Positions 1 to 5,504 of a stretch of 8,260 nt of DNA are shown here, piece by piece. The stretch spans positions 1-8,260 of the forward strand of contig CAZTLI010000236.1 of assembly GCA_964614375.1 (NCBI GenBank), in the 5' to 3' direction. The notes beneath the pieces are model-generated. The model searched no databases and was not told where the DNA came from. It was given only the letters and a program-made list of their open reading frames with translations. A program made the translations under genes and the position numbers. Source of the DNA: CAZTLI01 sp964614375 (lineage in GTDB: Bacteria > Chloroflexota > Anaerolineae > Aggregatilineales > Phototrophicaceae). Numbering within the stretch: position 1 is the stretch's first letter; every line of letters begins with the position of its first letter.

Positions 1-359
1 ACTGATGTCTTTGCCTTCTTGCCAGTAGGCGCGCAGCATCGCTTGATTATAGTCATAGCCCTTACCCTGTGTATCGGCATATTTTGCGCCAATCATCGCC
101 GGACGGCTGTTGATACCAAATGGCCCGGAATTGATGTCTATGCCATAAACTTCCCGCGCGATGGCTTCTAAGCGTGGGCGCGATTGTTTGATGCGTTCCA
201 TATACCATTCAGGAATCGGTGGTGACCCCTGCGGACGTAATTCATAGGCGTGCCATGTGACGGTAATGCCGTGACTATCCTTGAGGCGCTCCAAACTGGA
301 GTCCACGAGATAACACCACGGTCACACAAAATCGACCAGACATCTACATGCAATGTCAT
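1..359 (-). CDS. frnE: FrnE/DsbA-family thiol-disulfide oxidoreductase, partial, frameshifted, TGA at the first active-site Cys
   Basis: Cytoplasmic-type FrnE proteins (about 210-240 aa) are thioredoxin-fold dithiol oxidoreductases with an N-terminal CPWC redox motif. The ATG at 357-359 follows AAAGGA with a 7-base gap and starts MTLHVDVWS, the typical family N-terminus. From about base 330 the homology moves to another frame and reads DFV-TGA-PWCYLVDSSLERLKD, then WHAYELRPQGSPPIPEWY, then SGPFGINSRPAM and AKYADTQGKGYDYNQAMLRAYW, open for 107 codons to the window edge. The gene is therefore one base short near 328-337, and TGA (322-324) replaces the first Cys of CPWC. Either it is a selenoprotein (UPWC) with one indel or sequence error, or a pseudogene with an indel plus a nonsense change. 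The rest of the protein looks well conserved. The C-terminal half lies outside the window. It starts 26 bases after kptA and is probably co-transcribed with it. The family call is firm; functionality is open. Confidence 0.8.
289..301 (-). promoter_or_regulatory. SECIS-like hairpin downstream of the in-frame TGA
   Basis: On the minus strand, CTCC (301-298) pairs with GGAG (292-289) around the loop AGTTT (297-293). The stem begins 21 bases after the TGA at 322-324, and the loop G is 26 bases after it. Known bacterial SECIS elements lie inside the coding region just after UGA, with a short stem, a small loop, a G in the first two loop positions, and a distance of roughly 16-37 bases. This hairpin meets those rules. 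The stem is only 4 bp, with a possible extension GGTG/CGCC (317-314 with 288-285) across a large one-sided bulge. Such short stems occur by chance, so the support comes mainly from its position. Confidence 0.4.
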
Positions 360-385
360 CAAACAGTCCTTTCGTAATCTGATAT

Positions 386-937
386 TCAATTGGGAAAATC
401 AATAAATGCGGGTGGAATGATTTGTGCCAGATATTGTTCGGCTTCCGGTTGATAAAATTGTATACCAGCGTCGTGTGCCGCTTTTGCCCGAATCGTCAGG
501 ATGACGGTATTGCGCGAATGCCGGTTGGCAACATTGCCTGCACGTCCTTTGTCAATCGCAAGATGCACATACTGACGCGACATCGGCAGCAACCCAGCTT
601 CGCGAATAGCCGATAAAGCCTCGGCTGCTGTGCCATGATAAAGAATTTCGGGCGGTTCAACGGGATTGTAGGAGATGTTATTAAGGCTGCGATTGTGACC
701 GAATAACGCGCGAATGCGTCCATCCACAATCTCATAGCGTTTTTTGCCGTCTTTATCACCTGCAACAACGGCCTTCAAATCGTCAAGCCTATAGAGGTCG
801 CCATACCGCTGTCTGATGACCTGCATTACGAGGTCAACGTCCGTATAACCATTGTCGTCAAGCGTGATGTTGAATTCATCTGGCTTATGCCGAAGGACGA
901 GGGCGATGAATTGCGATAATCGCGTGAGATTTGCCAT
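386..937 (-). CDS. kptA: RNA 2'-phosphotransferase, Tpt1/KptA family
   Basis: This 183-aa protein has the usual KptA length. The family removes an internal RNA 2'-phosphate using NAD+, giving ADP-ribose 1'',2''-cyclic phosphate and nicotinamide; some members also ADP-ribosylate nucleic-acid ends. The expected motifs are in order: LVLRHKP (Arg16, His17), LDDNGYTDVD (26-35), the IRALFGH segment (Arg76), ILYHGT (98-103) and GLLPMSRQYVHLA (Arg121). The four catalytic residues of the family (Arg-His-Arg-Arg) all appear present. The start MANLTRLSQF is chosen because AGGA lies 8 bases upstream and family proteins begin here. The frame stays open 45 codons further upstream, but that part crosses the promoter and has no family similarity. 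The frnE-like gene follows after 26 bases. The bacterial substrate is unknown, because bacteria lack the tRNA splicing pathway that makes 2'-phosphates in fungi. Confidence 0.93.
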   Translation of the reverse strand: MANLTRLSQFIALVLRHKPDEFNITLDDNGYTDVDLVMQVIRQRYGDLYRLDDLKAVVAGDKDGKKRYEIVDGRIRALFGHNRSLNNISYNPVEPPEILYHGTAAEALSAIREAGLLPMSRQYVHLAIDKGRAGNVANRHSRNTVILTIRAKAAHDAGIQFYQPEAEQYLAQIIPPAFIDFPN

Positions 938-969
938 GTAGCTGTTCCTATAGGGGACATCCTGCCGCA

Positions 970-978
970 ATTCTAACA
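970..978 (-). promoter_or_regulatory. Putative extended -10 promoter for kptA-frnE
   Basis: The minus strand reads TGTTAGAAT, an extended -10 element (TG-N-TAGAAT, five of six matches to TATAAT). It lies about 32 bases before the kptA start, giving a leader of roughly 25 bases that contains the Shine-Dalgarno site. No good -35 box is seen, as is common for extended -10 promoters, and a dyad occupies the -35 area. Confidence 0.4.
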
Positions 979-980
979 CG

Positions 981-1018
981 AACTGGTTATCTATTGAGAC
1001 CAATATATCAATCCAGTT
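981..1018. repeat. Nested inverted repeat (possible operator) in the kptA/aminotransferase divergent region
   Basis: AACTGG (981-986) and ATTGA (993-997) on the left are matched by TCAATCCAGTT (1008-1018) on the right, which is the exact reverse complement of AACTGG+ATTGA. The left arm has a 6-base insertion (TTATCT) between its two parts. TTGAGAC also occurs twice as a direct repeat (994-1000 and 1017-1023). The dyad sits immediately upstream of the putative kptA -10 element and some 40 bases upstream of the aminotransferase -35 box. A regulator binding here could affect kptA or both genes. No known operator was recognised. Confidence 0.35.
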
Positions 1019-1059
1019 GAGACGTTTCGTATAACGCAGTTTCTTACATAGACGCTGGC

Positions 1060-1088
1060 TTGACGCCGTCACATCCGCTTTCTATACT
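1060..1088 (+). promoter_or_regulatory. Sigma-70-type promoter for the aminotransferase gene
   Basis: TTGACG (1060-1065) and TATACT (1083-1088) are separated by exactly 17 bases, each with five of six consensus matches. Transcription would start near 1095, giving a leader of about 80 bases before the ATG at 1176. This is one of the two best promoter matches in the window and points toward the aminotransferase. Confidence 0.7.
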
Positions 1089-1175
1089 TCCCTTGTTCAA
1101 ATTCAACATCACGGCTTGGGCATATTGCTCAAACACTATCTGGCTGCCAACAGCCAACCATCGAGGAAGGTCTCT

Positions 1176-2528
1176 ATGTCTACAGTTCAGCATGGTTTCG
1201 TCTTTCGGGATCCGGGTGAAAAATCTCAGGCGCTGGTTTTGCGCGATAAAAACACACTCTCGCCATCCTATACCCGTTCGTATGGTTTTGCGATTAGTCA
1301 TGGTAAAGGCGCGGAAGTATGGGATATAGATGGCAATCGGTATATTGATTTTGCGGCGGGCATCGCGGTGCTATCGACAGGTTTTAGTCACCCGCGTGTG
1401 GTGGCGGCAGTCAAACAACAGGCCGAGCGTTATTTGCACATTGGCGGGACAGATTTCTTTTGCCCGGAACCTGTCAAATTAGCCGAAAAACTTCAGCAAA
1501 TTATCCCTATTAAAGGGGCAAAGCCGGAAGAGAAGCGGATTTATTATGGTAATTCCGGTGCGGAAGCTGTGGAAGCGGCGCTCAAATTGGCGCGTTATTA
1601 TGATAATCGACCCTATGTGATGGGATTTTATGGTGGATTTCACGGACGAACGATGGGAGCATTGTCTGTAACAGCGAGTAAAGCGGTGCAGCGTGCATAC
1701 TACCCCTATATTCCGGGTGGGGTAGTGCATATTCCCTATCCCAATCGTGTGGATATTGCGAATGGAGCAGGATGGGGCGATCCTATCAAGTTTATCAAGC
1801 AGCTTGTATTTAAGAAAAAGGTTGCGCCCGACGAGGTGGCAGCGATTATCGTTGAACCTATACAAGGCGAAGGCGGTTATATTGTTCCCCCAGATGACTT
1901 TTTGCCAAATTTGCGTGCGTTGTGTGATGAATACGGCATTTTATTGATTGTTGACGAAATTCAATCAGGCATTGGGCGCACCGGAAAGTGGATTGCCTCC
2001 GAACATTGGGGTGTTGAGGCGGACATTGTGTGTCTGGCAAAAGGACTCGGTTCGGGGATACCCATTGGCGCGATTGTGGCGCATCAAGAGGTGATGGGGC
2101 ATTGGCAATCGGGGGCACATGCCAGCACGTTTGGCGGTAATCCGTTGGCTTGCGCTGCGGGCTTAATGACACTCGAAATTGTTGAAGATGAAGGGTTGAT
2201 GGACAACGCCGCAAAACTGGGTGACTATACGCTCGAACGTTTGCACGGCTTTCGCAAAAATCACCCCTCGTTAGGCCGTATTGATGGTAAAGGCTTCATG
2301 CTTGGCATGGATTTTGTCGACTCTCAAGGCGACCCGATTCCCGAATTTCGTAATCAGGTGGTCGATTATGCGTTTTTGCACGGTCTGCTGACACTGGGTT
2401 GCGGGGTAAGTGGTCTGCGATTTGCGCCGCCGCTCGTTATTACAAAGGCACAAATAGACGAAGGGCTTGATATTCTGGAACGTGCGATAGCGATGGCTGA
2501 AGAAGAATTGTGGGAAGGGTTGAAGTAG
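1176..2528 (+). CDS. Class-III PLP-dependent aminotransferase, 4-aminobutyrate/acetylornithine family
   Basis: A 450-aa fold-type I PLP enzyme of the ornithine/GABA aminotransferase family, of usual length. Visible landmarks: the phosphate-binding loop NSGAEAVEAALKLAR (from Asn126), GFHGRTMGALSVTASK, PIQGEGGY, Asp260 in LIVDEIQSGIGRTG (binds the PLP pyridine nitrogen), Lys289 in CLAKGLGSGIPIGA (Schiff-base lysine) and Thr318 in STFGGNPLA. The order and wording (for example VVHIPYPN) resemble archaeal GABA aminotransferases and broad-specificity amino-acid racemases more than ArgD, so the substrate (GABA, another omega-amino acid, or racemisation of hydrophobic amino acids) cannot be fixed. 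The start is the ATG at 1176, with GAGGAAGG at 1163-1170. The frame is open to 1116 but without a ribosome site. It has its own promoter, is divergent from kptA, and ends 107 bases before ferritin. No biosynthetic partner gene is adjacent. Confidence 0.92.
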   Translation: MSTVQHGFVFRDPGEKSQALVLRDKNTLSPSYTRSYGFAISHGKGAEVWDIDGNRYIDFAAGIAVLSTGFSHPRVVAAVKQQAERYLHIGGTDFFCPEPVKLAEKLQQIIPIKGAKPEEKRIYYGNSGAEAVEAALKLARYYDNRPYVMGFYGGFHGRTMGALSVTASKAVQRAYYPYIPGGVVHIPYPNRVDIANGAGWGDPIKFIKQLVFKKKVAPDEVAAIIVEPIQGEGGYIVPPDDFLPNLRALCDEYGILLIVDEIQSGIGRTGKWIASEHWGVEADIVCLAKGLGSGIPIGAIVAHQEVMGHWQSGAHASTFGGNPLACAAGLMTLEIVEDEGLMDNAAKLGDYTLERLHGFRKNHPSLGRIDGKGFMLGMDFVDSQGDPIPEFRNQVVDYAFLHGLLTLGCGVSGLRFAPPLVITKAQIDEGLDILERAIAMAEEELWEGLK

Positions 2529-2574
2529 CCATCCTTGCGGATGACCTGTTTATGGGTGGCAATTTTATGTGAAG

Positions 2575-2611
2575 TTAACTCGTGTGTGATACGATCAATG
2601 CCTTGAGTTAA
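2575..2611 (+). promoter_or_regulatory. Dyad around a possible extended -10 element upstream of ferritin
   Basis: TTAACTC (2575-2581) and GAGTTAA (2605-2611) are perfect inverted repeats centred on TGATACGAT (2587-2595), a possible extended -10 element. AGTTAACT (2573-2580) is also a palindrome by itself. The arrangement would suit an operator controlling ferritin, but it does not resemble the Fur box or the DtxR/IdeR consensus, and no convincing -35 box is seen. TATACT at 2617-2622 was considered as a -10 element, but it would start the transcript beyond the Shine-Dalgarno site. Confidence 0.3.
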
Positions 2612-2635
2612 TCAGCTATACTCGGAGGAAAACCA

Positions 2636-3148
2636 ATGTTAAAAGAGAAAGTGCAAGCGGCACTGAATGAACAAGTTAACGCGGAATTTTCTGCGTTTTA
2701 TACGTATTTGTCGATGGCGGCGCATTTTCAAGCCGAAAACTTGCCCGGTTTTGCCGCATGGATGCACAATCATGCTCAGGAAGAGCTGGTTCATGCGATG
2801 AAAATCTATGATTTTATCAACGAACGCAACGGGCGCGTAGAATTGAAACCACTTGCCGGGCCAAAGACCCATTGGGCGACGCCTGTGGAAGCGTTCGAGG
2901 ATGCGCTGAGGCATGAACAGCATGTAACGCATCTCATCAATCAACTGGTCGATTTAGCCATCGCTGAGAGTGATCATGCGACCAACAGCTTCTTACAATG
3001 GTTTGTGGATGAACAGGTCGAAGAAGAAGCGGTTGTGGACGCGGTACTGCAAGACTTGCGACGGGTTGGCGATTCAAATTTGGCGATCTTTATGCTGGAT
3101 CGTGAGCTTGGCGCAGGTATCGGGAGTGGCGACGGTGACGCGACGTAA
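2636..3148 (+). CDS. ftnA: Bacterial non-heme ferritin (FtnA-like)
   Basis: A 170-aa iron-storage ferritin, close to the about 165 aa of E. coli FtnA and collinear with it. The di-iron ferroxidase ligands fall at the same residue numbers: Glu17 (NAEFSAFYTY), Glu50 and His53 (QEELVHAMK), Glu94, Gln127 and Glu130 (DEQVEEE). Glu49, Glu126 and Glu129, which bind the third iron in FtnA, are present too. No heme-binding Met at the bacterioferritin position stands out. The protein should assemble as a cytoplasmic 24-mer that oxidises Fe(II) and stores the mineral. The C-terminal tail is Gly/Asp-rich (GAGIGSGDGDAT) and slightly longer than in E. coli. GGAGG (2624-2628) lies 7 bases before the ATG. 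It has its own upstream region and so is likely monocistronic, with a terminator 172 bases downstream. Confidence 0.95.
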   Translation: MLKEKVQAALNEQVNAEFSAFYTYLSMAAHFQAENLPGFAAWMHNHAQEELVHAMKIYDFINERNGRVELKPLAGPKTHWATPVEAFEDALRHEQHVTHLINQLVDLAIAESDHATNSFLQWFVDEQVEEEAVVDAVLQDLRRVGDSNLAIFMLDRELGAGIGSGDGDAT

Positions 3149-3320
3149 ATAGATTACTTGAGTGCTGGTTGAAGATGGATTCACGTCGAAGCGCACGTTT
3201 CGCCATAAACAGATGTGTTAGCATTTCACTTAAAGTTGAATCACTTGCAGGACGACTCGTGCTTTTGCTGACACGCTGAACGGCTGACAAGCAATCAGAA
3301 TATCCTTGAAACACAGATGG

Positions 3321-3349
3321 ACGCCTGCACAGATGTGTAGGCGTTTTTT
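3321..3349 (+). terminator. Rho-independent terminator after ferritin
   Basis: ACGCCT (3321-3326) pairs with AGGCGT (3339-3344). After a G/T mismatch, CAC (3328-3330) pairs with GTG (3335-3337) around a four-base loop. Six T bases (3344-3349) follow. The orientation fits the end of the ferritin transcript, leaving a long 3' UTR of about 170 bases. Confidence 0.8.
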
Positions 3350-3398
3350 ATTTGCGATAAATGAACGACCTGTTAACGATAAACGTATATCGTGCTGA

Positions 3399-3414
3399 CT
3401 GTACAAAGGTACAG
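3399..3414. repeat. Perfect 6-bp hairpin
   Basis: CTGTAC (3399-3404) and GTACAG (3409-3414) are perfect inverted repeats around AAAG. It lies about 75 bases upstream of the ABC promoter -35 box, so it would be DNA upstream of that transcript rather than part of its leader. The role is unknown. Confidence 0.35.
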
Positions 3415-3488
3415 GCAAGGGTGGCGCTAATGGACAGCGTGCCTGTGTCTTAACCATGTTATGATGTCTGGTGAAAGGGTATTAAGGC

Positions 3489-3517
3489 TTGACTTTTCAC
3501 TACTTGACAACCATAAT
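3489..3517 (+). promoter_or_regulatory. Sigma-70-type promoter for the ABC exporter operon
   Basis: TTGACT (3489-3494) and CATAAT (3512-3517) are spaced by exactly 17 bases, each five of six to consensus. Transcription would begin near 3524, giving a leader of about 160 bases before the TTG start at 3687. A second TTGACA (3504-3509) lies in the spacer but has no -10 element at a usable distance. Confidence 0.6.
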
Positions 3518-3525
3518 GACCCGTT

Positions 3526-3543
3526 GTTACCTTATACGGTAGC
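3526..3543 (+). repeat. Dyad at the presumed transcription start of the ABC operon
   Basis: GTTACC (3526-3531) and GGTAGC (3538-3543) pair over six positions with one G-T wobble around TTATAC. It starts a few bases beyond the -10 element, where a repressor would block initiation or an RNA hairpin would sit at the 5' end of the transcript. The role is inferred from position only. Confidence 0.35.
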
Positions 3544-3603
3544 TTTTGACGTATCAAGTTAGCGCATCTGTTTAGCAACTTCGTTACACATCAGCATCCG
3601 GTT

Positions 3604-3619
3604 TCCTCCGCACGGGGGA
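3604..3619 (+). repeat. Hairpin in the ABC operon leader
   Basis: TCCTCC (3604-3609) pairs with GGGGGA (3614-3619) around GCAC, with one G-T wobble. TCCTCC is also an anti-Shine-Dalgarno-like sequence that could pair with the GGAGG at 3672-3676 ahead of the first ABC gene. It could therefore act as a switch on translation, although this is only a pairing possibility. Confidence 0.35.
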
Positions 3620-3627
3620 TAAGCATT

Positions 3628-3649
3628 GTTAACCTTCTTGCAGGTTAAC
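3628..3649 (+). promoter_or_regulatory. Perfect 22-base palindrome in the ABC leader (operator or RNA hairpin)
   Basis: GTTAACCT (3628-3635) and AGGTTAAC (3642-3649) are exact inverted repeats around TCTTGC. The site ends 22 bases before the Shine-Dalgarno GGAGG at 3672-3676. Size and symmetry suit a dimeric repressor such as TetR or MarR types, which often control drug exporters. As RNA it would be a stable hairpin, but no T run follows it, so it is not a simple attenuator. No regulator gene lies within the window. Confidence 0.5.
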
Positions 3650-3686
3650 CCCAACTTGTCATTCGGACTGTGGAGGCAAACGCATC

Positions 3687-5504
3687 TTGTCCATAGTAGA
3701 ACATAATCAAACACCGCAAGACTTGAAACACGCCGTTGCGGATAACCGTTTGGTCGGGTTATGGCGAATCATGAAAGGGCATCGGCTCGTTTATTTGGGC
3801 GCCGTGATTTTCCTGGGTATTGGTGCGGCATTCAATACAGCGACATTCTGGTTGATACGCTATTTCATCGACGAAATCTTGCCGCAAGGCATGACGGGTG
3901 TATTTGCGCTGGTTGCAGGCGGTTTCCTGCTGCTCGCCTTAGGACGCGGCCTATTTACATTTCTGAGTGGGGCCCTGGCAGCGCGAACCGCAGAACGGAT
4001 CGCCGAGAACCTGCGGAACTATCTGTATGATCATGTGCAGCATCTGTCCTTCACCTATCACGACAAAATGCAGACGGGTGAACTGGTACAGCGCTGTACG
4101 TCCGACATTGACTCGATACGCCGCTTTTTCGCTGAACAATCCATCGGCGTCGGGCGGATTTTGCTGTTGTTCATCGTCAACTTTGTATTTCTGCTCACCC
4201 TGCACTGGCAGCTAGCGCTGGTATCGGTCATTGTCATTCCGGTGGTGTTTATGCTGTCGCTGTTCTTTTTCAGACGCTTATCGAAGGCGTATGAGGCGTT
4301 CCAGGAACAAGAAGCGCGCCTATCCACCGTCTTGCAGGAAAATCTGTCGGGCGTGCGCGTGGTCAAGGCTTTCGCCCGCCAGTCGTATGAACGTGACAAA
4401 TTTGAGAAGGAAAATGTCGAAAAGTTCCGGCTAGGCCGGAATTTTATGCTTATGCACTCTGGCTATTGGCCAATTACAGACATTATCACTGGCTTCCAGA
4501 TGTTGTTCGGGTTTTTCACTGGCGCGACGCTGGCAATCAACGGCGAAATCACCGTCGGAACATACATGGCCTATGCCAGCACCGTAATCTGGATCATCTT
4601 CCCGATGCGCGAGATGGGTCGGCTGATTATTCAGATGTCTACAGGTATGGTGTCGTATGACCGTGTAGCGGAGATTATTCGTGAAGATCGTGTGCCGCTG
4701 GGCAAAACAGAGTCACCACCCCTAAAAGCGGTTCGTGGCGCGGTCGCCTTTGAAAATGTCTCGTTCACATATATCGGGGATGCGTCACCGGTATTGAATG
4801 ATGTGAGTTTTAGCATCGAATCAGGAAAAACAGTAGCTCTGCTGGGTTCTACCGGGTCTGGCAAAACCTCGCTCGTGAGTCTGATTCCGCGCTTCTATGA
4901 CTATCAATCTGGCTCAATCACGATTGATGGGATTGAACTGGTGGATTTTCCACGTCACTTTTTGCGCGCGAACATCGGCATTGTTGAACAAGAGCCATTC
5001 CTGTTCTCGCGCACCATTCGCGAAAATATCGCGTTGGGTGTAAGTCGGCAGGTGAGCGATGAAGAAGTTGAAGCAGCAGCACGGGCAGCATCCATTCACG
5101 AGGTTATCCAAACGTTCCCGAAAGGGTATGACACGCTGGTCGGTGAACGGGGTGTAACCCTCTCCGGTGGGCAGAAGCAGCGGGTGGCGCTGGCGCGGAC
5201 ATTGCTCAAGAACCCGCGCATCTTAATTCTGGATGATGCAACATCATCAGTGGATACCGAAACGGAATCGTCTATTCGCGATGCGCTGAATAACCTGATG
5301 GAAGGGCGAACGACCTTCGTTATCGCTCATCGCATTCAAAGCGTGATGACGGCTGACCTGATTCTAGTCTTTGACAAAGGGCGAATCGTGGAACGTGGTA
5401 CACACAGGGAGTTAATGGCGAACAATGGCATTTATCGCCGCACGTATGATATGCAGGCACGCATCGAAACAGAACTAGAGGAGGAACTGGCTCGTGTCGG
5501 ATGA
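3687..5504 (+). CDS. ABC exporter half-transporter, subunit with degenerate Walker B (heterodimer partner 1)
   Basis: A 605-aa type IV ABC exporter half: six membrane segments in about residues 34-330, then a nucleotide-binding domain. Motifs: Walker A GSTGSGKT (387-394), Q-loop Gln435, LSGGQ (492-496), Walker B LILDD with Asp517 where the catalytic Glu normally stands, and H-loop His548. Asp at that position is the mark of the non-hydrolysing site in heterodimeric exporters such as TM287/288, BmrCD and LmrCD. The start is TTG at 3687, 10 bases after GGAGG; no ATG or GTG in frame lies nearby with a better site, the next Met being Met29 just before TM1. The following ABC gene overlaps it by 11 bases, indicating translational coupling and a joint complex in the inner membrane. 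The substrate is unknown (drug or lipid are possible). Confidence 0.93.
   Translation: MSIVEHNQTPQDLKHAVADNRLVGLWRIMKGHRLVYLGAVIFLGIGAAFNTATFWLIRYFIDEILPQGMTGVFALVAGGFLLLALGRGLFTFLSGALAARTAERIAENLRNYLYDHVQHLSFTYHDKMQTGELVQRCTSDIDSIRRFFAEQSIGVGRILLLFIVNFVFLLTLHWQLALVSVIVIPVVFMLSLFFFRRLSKAYEAFQEQEARLSTVLQENLSGVRVVKAFARQSYERDKFEKENVEKFRLGRNFMLMHSGYWPITDIITGFQMLFGFFTGATLAINGEITVGTYMAYASTVIWIIFPMREMGRLIIQMSTGMVSYDRVAEIIREDRVPLGKTESPPLKAVRGAVAFENVSFTYIGDASPVLNDVSFSIESGKTVALLGSTGSGKTSLVSLIPRFYDYQSGSITIDGIELVDFPRHFLRANIGIVEQEPFLFSRTIRENIALGVSRQVSDEEVEAAARAASIHEVIQTFPKGYDTLVGERGVTLSGGQKQRVALARTLLKNPRILILDDATSSVDTETESSIRDALNNLMEGRTTFVIAHRIQSVMTADLILVFDKGRIVERGTHRELMANNGIYRRTYDMQARIETELEEELARVG

Larger units (their letters stand above)
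3149..3686. other. 538-base intergenic region between ferritin and the ABC operon
   Basis: No convincing gene was found in this stretch. Bases 3149-3320 are the ferritin 3' flank, ending in an intrinsic terminator at 3321-3349. Bases 3350-3488 are non-coding, with one perfect small hairpin. Bases 3489-3517 carry a good promoter for the ABC genes, and about 160 bases of leader follow with three dyads. ACAGATGTGT occurs twice, at 3209-3218 and within the terminator hairpin at 3329-3338. GTTAAC occurs three times (3372-3377, 3628-3633, 3644-3649). No known riboswitch core, T-box or tRNA was recognised. Confidence 0.6.

Noticed and set aside
168..359. Out-of-frame continuation of the oxidoreductase (MTLHVDVWSILCDRG...) as a real short protein
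   Set aside because: After the first nine residues it has no similarity to anything recognised, while the neighbouring frame shows clear FrnE sequence.
938..1072. 45-codon upstream extension of the kptA frame
   Set aside because: It crosses the promoter and dyad region, has no ribosome site at its ATG, and KptA proteins begin at the MANLTRLSQF position.
1116..1175. Earlier ATG for the aminotransferase adding 20 residues
   Set aside because: No Shine-Dalgarno site there, whereas the ATG at 1176 has GAGGAAGG at a proper distance and family-like length.
2530..2543. CATCC-TTGC-GGATG hairpin after the aminotransferase as a terminator
   Set aside because: The stem is weak and no T run follows.
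3175..3279. 34-codon ORF after ferritin (MDSRRSARFAINR...)
   Set aside because: No ribosome site, no recognisable motif, and length expected by chance.
3350..3686. Known riboswitch or T-box in the ABC leader
   Set aside because: Hairpins are present, but no conserved core of a known class (for example the T-box TGGNACC sequence in the right context) was found.
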